This document shows, in pieces, positions 30,101 through 41,764 of a DNA stretch of 64,000 bases. Each line of letters begins with the position of its first letter. Position 1 is the first letter of the stretch. The stretch covers positions 1-64,000 of the forward strand of contig VWZF01002523.1 of assembly GCA_013396755.1 (NCBI GenBank), written 5' to 3'. The DNA comes from Sclerurus mexicanus. Lineage: Eukaryota > Chordata > Aves > Passeriformes > Furnariidae. The translations under genes were made by a program, and so were the position numbers. The notes below the pieces were generated by a model. The model saw nothing but the letters and a program-made list of their open reading frames with translations, made no database searches and was not told the DNA's origin.

Positions 30101-33100
30101 AGACCAGATATCTGTGTTAAAGCAAAACTTGGGATATCAGATAACCTACAAGAAGTACAACTTGCAAGACATTAAATAAATCAGAAAGAAATTTCCAGTA
30201 ACTAAATATAACTGTAGAAAGATTGTCTCTTTACTCCAAGGAAATAAAAATTTTAAAAAAATTAGAGTTTTTTAAACAAGAATAAGTTGTGGAACTTTGT
30301 GCTAATGGTGAATTTTTCATGTTGAGCTCTGTAAAACCAACTGTTTGGTAACATTGGGATATTTAATAAGTGAAGTCCACGGATTTGCTGGATGTACTAC
30401 TGATGGCAACATGGGGTTGTCCACAGCTTTTTTTAAAAGCAAAATAAATAATCCATCAGATAGAAGATGGAAGTCAAGAACTTAAAGTGCTTTAGCCTGA
30501 AGTTGATCCAGAAACTCAGAATGAATCCCTAGAGAAAGGTACATGCTTAGGAAATTATGCATCTTCAAGAGTGTGCCAGCCTCTTCAGGGGTTCCGTGGT
30601 TGGTTTTAAGCTGAGTTTCACTGGGAGATATGACAATCTTCTCTTGATGCATGCCTGTAGTATGTATATTGTAATTTTGTTTCAAGTGTTATTAAATACA
30701 CCTTGTACTTTTGCTAGAAAAATCTTTGAGATACGGGGATGTGCTTTAAGTTGGAGTCCTGAATATTGATCAGCCAAATACCTAATCAGGACTTTCTGGA
30801 CAGAAATATCCAGGCAAATGTTGGGGTTTCTGGAGAAATACAGAAAATCCTCTTAGTCCTCAAATCCAAAAAAAAAATCTTTTGGGAACAATCTGCACTT
30901 ATTATCATATGATCTAAATGCAGAACATATTTTCTGCCAATGCTGAGACACCCTCAGTAAGAGATACTTTGGAAATTAGAGTCACGGGTATCCTGACCAG
31001 TTTCTCTTGAAGGACTCGGTAATTTGTGTGTACCAGTGCTGGACTGGCTGTGTGCACTGATGGCATCGTGCCTGTGTGACAGATAAACCTGGCACTTGTC
31101 CACATTTGGTACTGCAGTCGCATCCTCCTCACCCTGCTGTGAGCTGCCACTAGCCAGGTACCTCCTTTTTCCACCCTGGTAGTTCTCCCGCATCGCCTCC
31201 ATCCGGGAACATACTGGATTTTTGTGTGCATCACCTGCACTTGCTTCTGTTCCTCCGCTACAGGACTGTTCTTGCTGCCCTTTCTTCACCTCCTGCCTCT
31301 CACTTTCTAAAGTTCTATAATGTATTTTCATTTCAACAGCTGGAGGACACTGGCCTCAGATCTGCATCTTTTGTGTATTATTTTCTAGCAGTTAGTGTTT
31401 AGATTGGTCCTTATATACTTCATCAGACTCCTCTCATACTGTTTCTGGAATACAAAATCATATTTATACTCAAAGCCCGATAATTGATGAGCCCATGAAT
31501 TCCCTGCCAAGTCTCATTTTTCCTCCTATTTTTTCTGTTGTTTAAAGCTCCTGTATCCAGCTAGTCAGCACAGTTTCAGTATTGATCTTGGCTCTAGGCA
31601 CCAAATCTCTCTAAATTTCCCTTCCCTTTTTTTGAAGCCGTTATTGAGTTATCTGTGCCAGAGCAACTGATTGCTCTATCTTGATATTTTAGCCAAAGTA
31701 GCTGCCATTTAGTCCTGAATCTCCCAATAATGTCCAGTACTAGTTATGATTTAACAGGTACAGTTTGCTGTAGTGACCCTCATGGTGGCAGCACTGTTCT
31801 AATGTTTATCAGCACAGTTGTCCCTACCTTCTTCCTCCTTTCTCTATCAGCTTAATTACAATGTTTCTGAGCTCTGTGTCTTCACTCTGATCCACTTGGG
31901 ATCTTCCCACTTTCATCCTACTTCTGCTTTTGCAACTGCCTCTGGTAAAGTTCTCTAGTCCTATCTGAGAGAATCTTTAGTTCTGGGTTCCTTTTTCTGT
32001 GTTACAAATGATGCCTCTAGTAGTCTGGGGGGTTGGATTTTTCTGCTGTTTCATTATTTCACTGCCCTTGCTGGATTTTCTTTCTATGTGCTTTATTTTG
32101 CAATGGTGTGTACTCCAGCCCTTTGTTTGTATACATGCAGTTTGTTTAATTTGAGTTTCACTTGCTGTAATCTGTTCTGTGTGTCTAGTTGACTCCCTTG
32201 ATTACCATTTAAATCAACTAGATCGTATTTTTCTTAAATTAAAAAGTGCTTTATTATTTCTTTATCATCTGCATACAAACATAATGTGCACTGAGAACAC
32301 CCTGAAGTACAGGAAATGAATATATGATGTGGCTTATAGTATTAACATAGTAGATTTTCCTCTGTTAGGAGCAGCTTTGATTGTAGAACAAGTTGGTTGA
32401 GTTTTCTCATGTTTGGTTTTTTTCTTTCTCCTTTCTTGTTGGAAGTGGTTTCACATTCACAGCCCTGAACTAATTTTCATTTTTTAATACAAAATTCACA
32501 TCCTCTTTGCCAGTCCTACGGTTTAAGTAGCATTTTCAATTTCAAAACAGTGTCATAGACTAACGATACATTACATTTTCCTAACCTATAACTTACTGTG
32601 AAAAAAACTGATATAAAGTCTTTCTTGTATTATGGCCTTATACTTTTTGATTACTCTGGTTTTAATTAAATCTCAGATTATATTTAATAATCCTTCTAGT
32701 CTCTTTCTTAAAATACTTTTAGTTAGGGGATTAGAAAACAACATTAAAAACATGGGTTTAATGTAAAGGGAGTTGTTTATATTTTCTAACAATGGACTGT
32801 TTAACATTGAGGTGCCATAGTGTCAAACTAGTCATTTACGTGTTAGCTTGAAGAGGATAGGTATATTGTAAATTAAACAACTGAAAAATCTTAAAGTATC
32901 ATATGGTTTATTATATTATTTAGCAAACCGTCTTTTGAATAATTTTTACATCTTGAAACACTTCTAAATTTTATTACTTTATCCCTAGAATATTTGAAAT
33001 TCTTTTGTCCAACACAATCTCTTAATAAACATTCTAGGTTCCATAATGTGCTTTATTTCCCCAAATTATGTTTTCTTTTGACCTCCTGTGCCTGGTGGGA

Positions 33101-36100
33101 ATACTGATTATTTGAAGGACATTTCTGCAGGGAGAGTTGACTTTTTTTTTTTAAGGCCGTAGATACAACAGTGCTTTTCCACAGAGATCAGAGGATTCCT
33201 GTATTTCATCTGTGTCCTTCATTAAGCGCCCTAGGGAGATGCTGAAGTAGTTGAGTGACAGTTTCGAAGTAGAGCTGTGAAATACCAGTTTTGTCAATGA
33301 ATGGTGTATGACAGCCATGCAGAGTTCATTTTATTAGTCTCCAGCACCAAAGGCTTTTCTGTAGCTACTCAGGCAGCAACTCTGGTCTGTTTTAGAGTGA
33401 AGTTATAATGTGAATCTGCATAGAAAGTGTGTGTTTGTAACAAAAAGAAGTTGCCCCGTTTAAAGTAAATTTTTATCACCAGTAATGATCAAGTTCTTGA
33501 TACTTTTTTCTAGGTAATTAATAATGCTTGTGCAACTCAAGCCATAGTAAGTGTGCTGTTAAATTGTGCTCATCAAGACATCCGTCTAGGAGAGACTTTG
33601 TCAGAATTTAAAGAATTTTCACAAAGTTTTGATGCTGCAGTAAGTGCCTACTCTTTTCTGTATTTTTTAAGTGTTGGAATGTTATTTATAGCTATGTTGG
33701 CTTACAGTTACTCGGTTGCTTCCTTTCAGATGAAAGGTTTGGCACTAAGCAACTCCGAAGTGATTCGGCAAGTTCACAACAGTTTTGCCAGGTAACACAT
33801 GTTTTAAATCTAGGCAAAATCCAAGCAAATTCTTTTTAATCTCAGGTTTTTTTAAATTGTCTTTGCAGACAACAGATGTTTGAATTTGATGCAAAGTCTT
33901 CAGCAAAGGAAGAAGATGCATTTCACTTTGTGAGCTACGTTCCTGTTAATGGACGGCTGTATGAACTAGATGGCTTAAGGGAAGGACCAATTGATTTAGG
34001 TAACATTTTATATTTTCCTGAACATCCTTCATTTCAACAATAGCTTTTTGCAACAATTGAGTCATATGTTATAGGCTCAAACCAAGCTGTTTATTAAAAT
34101 AAAAAGTATCTTAAGAGTGTTCTGAATATGCCATTTAGGCTTGTACTTCTTTGCAGTCATTTGTATTGTTCTAGTTTTGTTGGACTGAGAATAGTTTTCT
34201 CTCTACTTCCTTCATGTTTCTGTTGATCTCTTCTTTCATTCAGTGATCAGATGACCAGGCTATGCAATCCATTCTAATACCTTGACAGTTTTGTTTCAAG
34301 AGAATAGTTTACATAATGGCAGCATGTATACAGCTGTGATACTTTTCTTACATTATGTGGCTTGTGTTTACACACTACCCTCTTTCTTCTTAGGTAGCAA
34401 TTATTTTCCTAATGGTTTAAAAACAGAGCTACTTTCAGCATAGTTTTATTCTCTGTAAGACTTGTTTCTGTTTTGTAGTCTTTCTTAACATGGTGATCTG
34501 TGTGCTGTCTTGAAAAGCTCCGCAGTGCCTATTGTGTATCTGCACTTTTGAGTCTGACCTAATGTCAGTGTGTTCCACACTCCATTTCCACAGTGTTTTC
34601 CCAATTTTGTTGACAGTTATTTTTAGGCTGAGTAATGGCTTGCTGCTAAATGGCTTTAGTCTGTCTAGAGATACTGCAGACCCCCCAGGAACATCGTTTT
34701 AATGCTCACAAGATCATGGGTCTCTTCATGCACTTGAATGTCTTGATATTGTTAGAGGCACTGTCAGTTTAGGAAATCACCTTTAGTTATTATCTCCTTT
34801 ATCTTTAAGTCAAGTAATCTATTGTATAGCCTTTTATGTTTTCTGTGTCTGACTTATTAACGTTGTATCTACAGAGACAAAATCAAGACTTAATACTAAA
34901 CAGATAGCTGTAACTATGCATACTTGCTTCTTTGCTGTCTACTTTAATGTTGTCATACCAGCTGTCTTTAATGTCATGAAGATCTTATATAACATACTTT
35001 CCCCCCAACCCTTTTGTTTCTTGTAATCAAAAAAAAAAAATGTTAGATGCTTATGTCCTTTAAATTTAGTTTTGCTCCATTCCTTTGGCCACTACATTAT
35101 TTTAATGTATTATCTAAACATATGTCCACTGCCTCCTGAAAAATCACCAGAGTAATTTGAGACTGCTAAGATAAAACTTGTTATATATTCTGGAGTTGCT
35201 GCCTATGCCTGAATGATTCAGGTCTTGACTTCGCAATAAGTTTTGCCAGGATGGTTAGTTTTTGTCTTTGTGTTTTCCTAGGTTCATGCAATCAAGATGA
35301 CTGGATAAGTGCTGTACGGCCTGTCATAGAGAAGCGCATACAAAAGTAAATGGTCACGATGCTTTTAAAAATTCCTTATTCTTAATTTCCTTCAATTAAA
35401 GAATTTCAGCTGAATTTCTAAGGAATGATGCTTATGCATCATTTTTATATGCATATCATTGTGTGACTTAAGAACATATTGGCCAGCATGAGACAAATGT
35501 GATGACAGATAAATCTCAAATACACTGTACTGCTGTATAACTAAGCAAAATAGGTATCTGCGTAGAGAAGAGGGATCCTACCTAGTGCTTTGGAAAAGGA
35601 AGAGTGAGATCATTGTCTCTGCTAAACAGCTGTGAGTTTTTCCAAGTGACAACTAAAAGAGTGTCATGACCATGAATTAAGTTTGGGTGGGCACTTAGTC
35701 TTAAAAATACTAGATAGTAACTATATCCATACAGCTGAGATTTAGAGATGTGGCTTGCTTTAGAAATCTAATCTAGAAAAATCTACTGTGGAAGTTTTCC
35801 TGCTTCTTGGCTCTGACTCCAAACTGCAGCCCTAAATGTGTGAGAAATAAAATTGATTTTAGGCCCTCTTCAGAAAATTTTAAAAGCTTTTGCTTGAAAT
35901 ATTTTTTTTTTAAATAAGCAAAACATTACTACCAAATTGCATTTGTAGAATTTAAACTCTGAAAGGCCTGCTAGTCACATTGTTGAATGTACTTTTCACA
36001 CTGTATGAAGAAGTCCCCGGTGTTTTCTAACAAATAATCCAAAAGTAAAACTGTTGTGTGCAGCAGTCTTCTGCAGGTTTTGTTGTTAACTATATCATGT

Positions 36101-39087
36101 TTTGTTTTCTTTTTTGGACAGTTTGAGTATTTCTGTTTTGTGACCACAGACAGGAATAGTAACGTCTGGAGAGAGGAATTTATTAGGAGTTACACATTGG
36201 GTAGAGTTCATTTGAGGTCCGATTTTATTTTGTTAGAAGATGGGATCTGTAGCATAACTTCATTTTATAGATACATTTAAAATCTTGTTTGCACAAAATG
36301 CACTTCCTTACAATGAAATTGAGGAGAAAGGTTTTGAATTGTCATGTTAGTGAGTAATTTTGAAAGTGGGTTGTTTTTGTTGTTCTGTTTTTCTGTTCCT
36401 CATTCAGATACAGTGAAGGCGAGATAAGGTTTAACCTGATGGCTATTGTGTCTGACAGGAAGATGATATATGAGCAGAGGATCGCAGAGTTACAGCAGCA
36501 ACTTGCAGAGGTAGGCCATGGTATTTCAACTAGCGGAGCAGCTCTCTGATAGTTCTGTGTGTTTGCTTTACTATTTATCTCTTTTGCTCCAAATGGAGCA
36601 TTACTAAAAACAGCAGGGAGGGGTTACTGCTCTTCTGTCCAGCACAGTCACTGCTGCAGCTCTGGTTGCTTCCCAGTGAGCTGATCTGAGCACTCAGCAC
36701 AGTGTGACCATGTCTTTGTGGCTTTCAGTCTTGACTCATCTGCTGTGTACTGTTCTTTGCCCAGTACCTGAGCTCATCTGCTTATAACTAACTCAGGAAA
36801 TTCCTGGAATGTTCCTGTAACTGTAAGCAAAACTGAATCTCTGATAGTCTTGTCTTAGGAGTACTTCTTACTTTAACTTTTTTCTGTTTTATGGAAGGAG
36901 GAGCCTATGGATACAGATCAAAGTAATATGCTAAGTTCTATACAATCAGAAGTTGCAAAATACCAGATGTTAATTGAAGAAGAGAACCAAAAATTAAAAA
37001 GATATAAGGTATGTAGCCTTTGCTTTTCTGATGAAATTATTGAAACAGTTGTAAGAAAAAGGTAGCTTTTATATCTATGGAAGCTGCTGCAATTGATCTG
37101 TAGGAACTGGATGGGAACTAGGAGACAGTTGAGCCATATAATAATTCTCTTTATGCTCTTTATTTATTTTTAGATTGAAAATATTAGAAGAAAACATAAC
37201 TACCTGCCTTTCATCATGGAATTATTAAAGACTCTAGCAGAGCACCAGCAGTTAATACCATTAGTAGAAAAAGTGAGTATTTCCTAGCTGACTTTTAAGA
37301 AACAGCATATTACTATTAATTCTTCATACCTTCTATGTAAAATAAAATGACCCCATGACATTTATGCTTCCAAGGTACTTGACCCCATTTTTAAACAGCT
37401 GCCTTCACATATATTGCTACTTTACTTGGCTCTCAAGAGGCACAGTTTCAATGCAGATTGGAGACTGTGGGACAAACCAACTTTGCAGTCCTGTGAGAAA
37501 GCAAACTGTATCTCCCCTTTGATAATCTAAACGAATCTTTCTAATGGCGGTTTAGGAAGAGGCAGTTCACCACCATGTAAATCACATTTACGGGTGTTAG
37601 ATGCTGCAATACATGAGTCATATGATTTGGGCTTTTCTGCTTGCGTAGTTAAAAATCCTGTTGAAGTTCTGATGCATAGCTTCAGGTAGTATATGGTAGA
37701 GTTCCTCGTGTCATTCTTGACACCCCGTTTTGAGCTGCAGGGTGTTTAAATGAGCCCCCCAGGAGGCCCGAGGTGGGTCCCTTTGGCCGGTGTGGACTCC
37801 CCGTGCCCGGTGTGGGGCTGTACCGGGCTGTGGCCGCCAGAGGGCAGCCGTGGCACAGGGACCGCAGCGTCAGGGAGCTGGGAATTCTTCCCCTCCTTTT
37901 CCCTGTTCCTGGGCTCATTTACTGGCTTTACTTTCCCCCTTTTTAAGGTGTTTCGCTATTAACATTGATTTACTGCTAAGGTTTGTATTAAAGCTTATTT
38001 ATTAAAGAGCGTCTATCACTTTGGTAAGGTTATTAAACAGGATGGCAAGTCAGGTACTTGAATTGCACTGAGCTCAGTGCTGGTTTGCGTATCTGCTCAC
38101 GTGCCAGAGGCAGCATATATGAGCTATATAGCATTTTAGTTGGGTCCCTTCTTTAGCTGAATTTACTTAGAAAGGTGCGTTTGTAGGCCTGTAGTTTATA
38201 ACACAGTAACACTTGGATTCAGTTTTTAATCTTTTCCTTCTTTGGGTAACCAGTGGAGCTTTAATCCAGTTTGATGTTAACAGGAGTCATTTATGACAGC
38301 ATCAAGCTGCTTTTACAAGCAAATTTCCAGTGGACCCGAGCAGCTGGTGATAGCAGATCTTAATTCTGAAGCACTGAATTAGATGCTGTTCTGTTCAATA
38401 ACAAGTGGTGACAAGCAGCAGTCTGATTGAAAAGGAAGAAATATTTTGACAGAAAGTTGGCTAGTATTATTTGTGAATTGTCCCTTCTTCTTGCCCAGTC
38501 TGTCTTTTAACTAAACCCATAAGGAAGAAAATGCTAGTTCCTTGTCAATTTGAACCATTTGTAATTGATACAAGTTATATGAGAATCTGCCTGCAAGTAT
38601 CTTGATAGGAGTTCTTGTGGGTTTTTCCCATTCATTTTAGAGATCCAAAGCATTAACATCTTGGTTGTTTCAAGAGCTCAGTTTTGATAATCAGTATGTC
38701 TGAATGCAGTGTTTCCTTGTGACATCAAATGTTTTCATTAGGAAGAGTTATTTCTGTGTTAGATGAAATTAGTATGAAAAATAAAGGCTGAAATTATATT
38801 TCAAAAATAGCGCTTTTTTTCCCCCTCTTATTTCTCCTGCTGAAGTTACTTAATCTTAGTTTCTTTTGTATTATTTATTTAAACCTGTATCTGTTCTTGA
38901 AAGGTTTTATATACGAACCTAGTAAAATAGCCATAGGGTGCTTCTGAAGGGTCTAAATTTACATTTAAAATGTTTCTTTTTACAGCATATGTTGAGTGTT
39001 CAGAAAGATCAGAACTTGACATCATCTCCCTTTGTTTTCTAGGCAAAAGAAAAACAGAATGCCAAGAAAGCTCAGGAGGCCAAGTGA
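24161..39087 (+). CDS. UCHL5: Ubiquitin C-terminal hydrolase L5 (UCH37), exons 2-11; exon 1 missing
   Basis: Cysteine deubiquitinase of the UCH (C12) family that acts on the 19S proteasome through ADRM1/RPN13 and in the INO80 complex. Coding exons are 24161-24224, 25932-26037, 33514-33639, 33730-33791, 33869-33999, 35282-35345, 36408-36510, 36898-37008, 37174-37272 and 39043-39087, all GT-AG with matching phases. Numbering from the human first exon gives 328 residues against 329 in human. The catalytic set is present: Gln82, Cys88 (NNACATQ), His164 (DAFHFVSY) and Asp179 (YELDGL). The C-terminal helical/KEKE tail ([15 protein letters not shown], ending [13 protein letters not shown]) that binds RPN13 is intact. 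One residue is missing relative to human in the linker after MDTDQ. Exon 1 (about 26 residues) is not found and probably falls in the N gap. Intron 4 is only 90 nt and intron 5 only 77 nt. Confidence 0.96.
26038..33513 (+). other. UCHL5 intron 3 (7.5 kb)
   Basis: The largest UCHL5 intron, holding no exon I can support. A short TG repeat is at 26644-26657. A more GC-rich patch at 30950-31330 carries a minus-strand open frame of 125 codons with no recognised homology, and may be an old repeat. The remainder is AT/T-rich on the plus strand. Confidence 0.55.
34000..35281 (+). other. UCHL5 intron 6
   Basis: About 1.3 kb of T-rich intron between the exons carrying the catalytic His/Asp and the exon beginning SCNQDDW. 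No feature is seen apart from an A run near 35029-35040. Confidence 0.6.
35346..36407 (+). other. UCHL5 intron 7
   Basis: About 1.1 kb of AT-rich intron. No exon, repeat or regulatory element could be supported. Confidence 0.55.
37680..38030. promoter_or_regulatory. GC-rich island with CTCF-like motif in UCHL5 intron 10
   Basis: In an otherwise AT-rich intron (37273-39042) a GC-rich block at about 37720-37910 contains GGCCGCCAGAGGGCAGC at 37832-37848. This fits the CTCF core consensus (CCASYAGRKGGCRS) at essentially every position. The flanks look like a discrete inserted element (GC-rich part followed by an AT-rich tail ending TTATTTATTAAAG near 38007), possibly an LTR or another repeat that I cannot name. 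CTCF binding is inferred from the motif only. Confidence 0.45.
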
Positions 39088-39650
39088 AGTTAAATTTGCA
39101 AAATACATACAGTTATTTGCTTCCGAAACTATTTTCATGACAACAAATAAAACTTTTCATAGACTTCAAATTTTGTCCAGTGCACGTTTGATAATTGTAA
39201 CACTTTGTCTTGTACTGTATGCACGGGTCTGACTCCTTCCTTGCTCTGCATCTTGTGCATGTAGTACTGCTAAGCAATGTTTAGGTTCTCTTCAAATTCA
39301 GTATTTAACAGTCTGTCTGATTGCTCAAAGCTTGGGAAGCAGACCCAAAAATGTGCAAGGAGAATGTACCCATTTTGTCCCATTTGAACATATGATAAGG
39401 ATACAAATGCCAGAGTTTTAAGCATAAGCATGAGCTTTCTTTGCTCATCCCTACTAACAGTTACAATACTTTCCAGTTGTTCAGTGGCATAGCCTGTGTC
39501 TTTGTTTTTATGAAGTATGTGTCTAATTTTTTTACAAAATTGAAAAGTATGAATTTAGCTGTAGAAACATTTGCAAATACCAATGTATTATCTTAAAAGA
39601 ACTGCATCGCTTTAGTAGAAAAGATAATAAATATTCCCATTTTTATTTTG
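39088..39650 (+). other. UCHL5: UCHL5 3' untranslated region with two poly(A) signals
   Basis: After the TGA at 39085-39087 a proximal AATAAA lies at 39146-39151, followed by a T/G-rich stretch. A distal AATAAA lies at 39626-39631. Either could set the transcript end; the proximal one gives a very short 3' UTR of about 80 nt. Confidence 0.65.
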
Positions 39651-39659
39651 GCAAACTTT

Positions 39660-41241
39660 CTTCTGTGGTATTTTATTAAGATAATTCAGATATGGAGTTC
39701 ATCAGCCTTGTGACTGATTATATGCATTCTAAATTTGGGTTAGAAGGCATGCCATTGTTTTGGGGAGTTAATATCCTTGGATATAAGCTATTACTGTTTT
39801 GGAGTATGTTAAATTTAAGTCTTCAATGCTTTTTATTTGACCTTGAGAGGTAATTTAATACAAGAAAGATGTGTGGAGGATTATTGTTGATAACAACATT
39901 GTGGTTGAAGACATTTGTACTGTCTCCTGTAAACCAAAGGGAATGTCTGGGGGACAGAGCTCACTTGGTGTCCTGCCACCTTAAAAGCTGCTTGGATTGT
40001 GAATAGACAAATTGCTTTAGTGTGAATAGTAACAGGCCACTACAACAATACATACTATTTGAATTACTCAAACACTGTCACTGTATATGAATTCATTTAG
40101 AAAGCTTCCTGTTTCTTCCTAGAAGATTCAGATAAGAAGCAGAAAGAAAAGCAAGAGAATGTTGATTGTTTGGAGGACATTCTAAACTAGGAAAATGTTT
40201 GTTTCCCTTAGTTTGCCTATAAGCATACTTTGTTGAACTGTGAGCTCCTCTTGCAGGCTTGTATGATGTGACTATAGTATATTTAAAGAATTTTTTGCAA
40301 TCCCAATATGAAAAAAAATTGTCGTCTGTTGATGCTTCATATGTATTGCATATTAACAGGATAAAGTTTTAGCTGAAGCAAAACATACACTGTACTCTTC
40401 TGCTGCTGGAAGGATCTCCTTGAGTCATTGCTGTGGCTGGAAGGGTAAGATGTGTTTCAGAAAAGAACATCACATCCATATCTGTGTTTTGTGCAAAAGT
40501 GCTCAGGTTAATGAGAACATAAATGTGTGTGAGAGTTTCCTACTTGAGTAATTCATTGCAGCATTATTGTCCAGGGGAAGGGCAAGACTTTTCCTCTGTA
40601 AGAGACGTTTCTGACCTTAAAATTATATTGGAAACTTCATTTCTACTTGTTGAAAACATTTTTCTCTCTTTTTATGTGGTAATCTGATAATTCCTGCTGC
40701 ATCCTGTCTCCTGTGGAGAATTTTAGTATCTACCGTAAGATTTTGTTATTAGTAATGTCAACTTAAAATCCACTGAAGTCGTTCCATTCTCCTTCTATTT
40801 GCATGCTTGAGCATGTTCAAAAGGAAAAGGAGTTGCTGAAGCAACAAATTAGTTTTTCAATTATCAACAAATTTTAATAGCATTTTCTTTTTAGAGATGA
40901 GAACTTGTATTGCAAGCAACTGTCTGGATTTGTGGAAGGAAAAGAAGGATGGATATAAGGATTGAATTTTAACAAAATTTGTCTGTGCAATGTGTAAGTG
41001 AAAAAATATTTGTCTTTTAAAAAAAGGCTGTTTAATGCAGAAGTAGAATAAGTCAAAACTAGTATTCTGTGTTATATAATCTTTTCCTGATCAAAACCTT
41101 TATGCTAATTTTTTACTGTTTTCACCAAATTTGTAGAACCGTTTTTTCATGTGTGTCCTGGCTTTAAAGGCAATTATTTGTGTATTGCCTACTTTTAGGA
41201 CAGTGTCATGTGAATGTAAAGCTGGGTCTGAAGCTGATGAA
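39660..41241. other. Intergenic DNA downstream of UCHL5
   Basis: AT-rich sequence without a supported gene. No repeat family was recognised before the solo LTR. Confidence 0.5.
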
Positions 41242-41759
41242 TGTCCAGGTTTGGCTGGGATACAGTTAATTCCTGGTAGCTGGTGCAGTGCTGTGTTTTG
41301 CATTGAGTACGAGAATAGTGTTGATAACACACTGATGTTTTTAATTGTTGCTAAGCAGTGCTTATACCAAGTCAAAGACTTTTCAGCTTCCCATGCCTTG
41401 CCAGCGGGAAGGCTGGAGGGGCACAAGGATTTGGGAGGGACACAGCCAGGACAGTGATCCCAGTGGCCAGAAGGGATAATTCATAGTATGTGATGTCATG
41501 CCCAGTGTTTAAACTGGGGAGAGCTGGCCAGGGGCTCTGCTCTGGAGCAGGCTGGGCATCAGGCAGCCAGTGGTGAGCAATTGCAGCATGTGTGCATTCT
41601 AATCCTATTACCATTGCCATCATCCTTTTCTGACCCCTTGAGCTGTCTCTCTCAACCCCTGAGTTTTCTCACTGTTCTTATTCTCTTCCCAGTCCTGCTG
41701 GTGGAGAGTGATGAGCAACTGCGCGGGGCTGTGTTGGTGGCTGGGGTTGAACTAGGACA
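41242..41759 (+). mobile_element. Solo LTR of an avian ERVL-type endogenous retrovirus
   Basis: A 518-bp LTR with inverted termini TGTCC...GGACA, flanked on both sides by the same five bases ATGAA (41237-41241 and 41760-41764), a 5-bp target-site duplication as expected for ERVL. Internal landmarks match the common avian LTR: GTTTGGCTGGGATACAGTTA near the start, TTGATAACACACTGATG, GGGACACAGCCAGGACAG, TGATGTCATGC, a degraded TATA region (GTTTAAACTGG), TGGTGAGCAATTGCA, and a terminal GGCTGGGGTTGAAC. No gag, pol or env sequence is next to it, so the provirus was removed by LTR-LTR recombination. It carries no coding capacity. Confidence 0.9.
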
Positions 41760-41764
41760 ATGAA

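Noticed and set aside
30954..31331. 125-codon minus-strand open frame in UCHL5 intron 3
   Set aside because: No recognisable domain, no splice or poly(A) context; more likely an eroded repeat.
41242..41759. Open frames inside the solo LTR as possible retroviral genes
   Set aside because: The sequence is entirely LTR with no gag, pol or env similarity; the frames are incidental.
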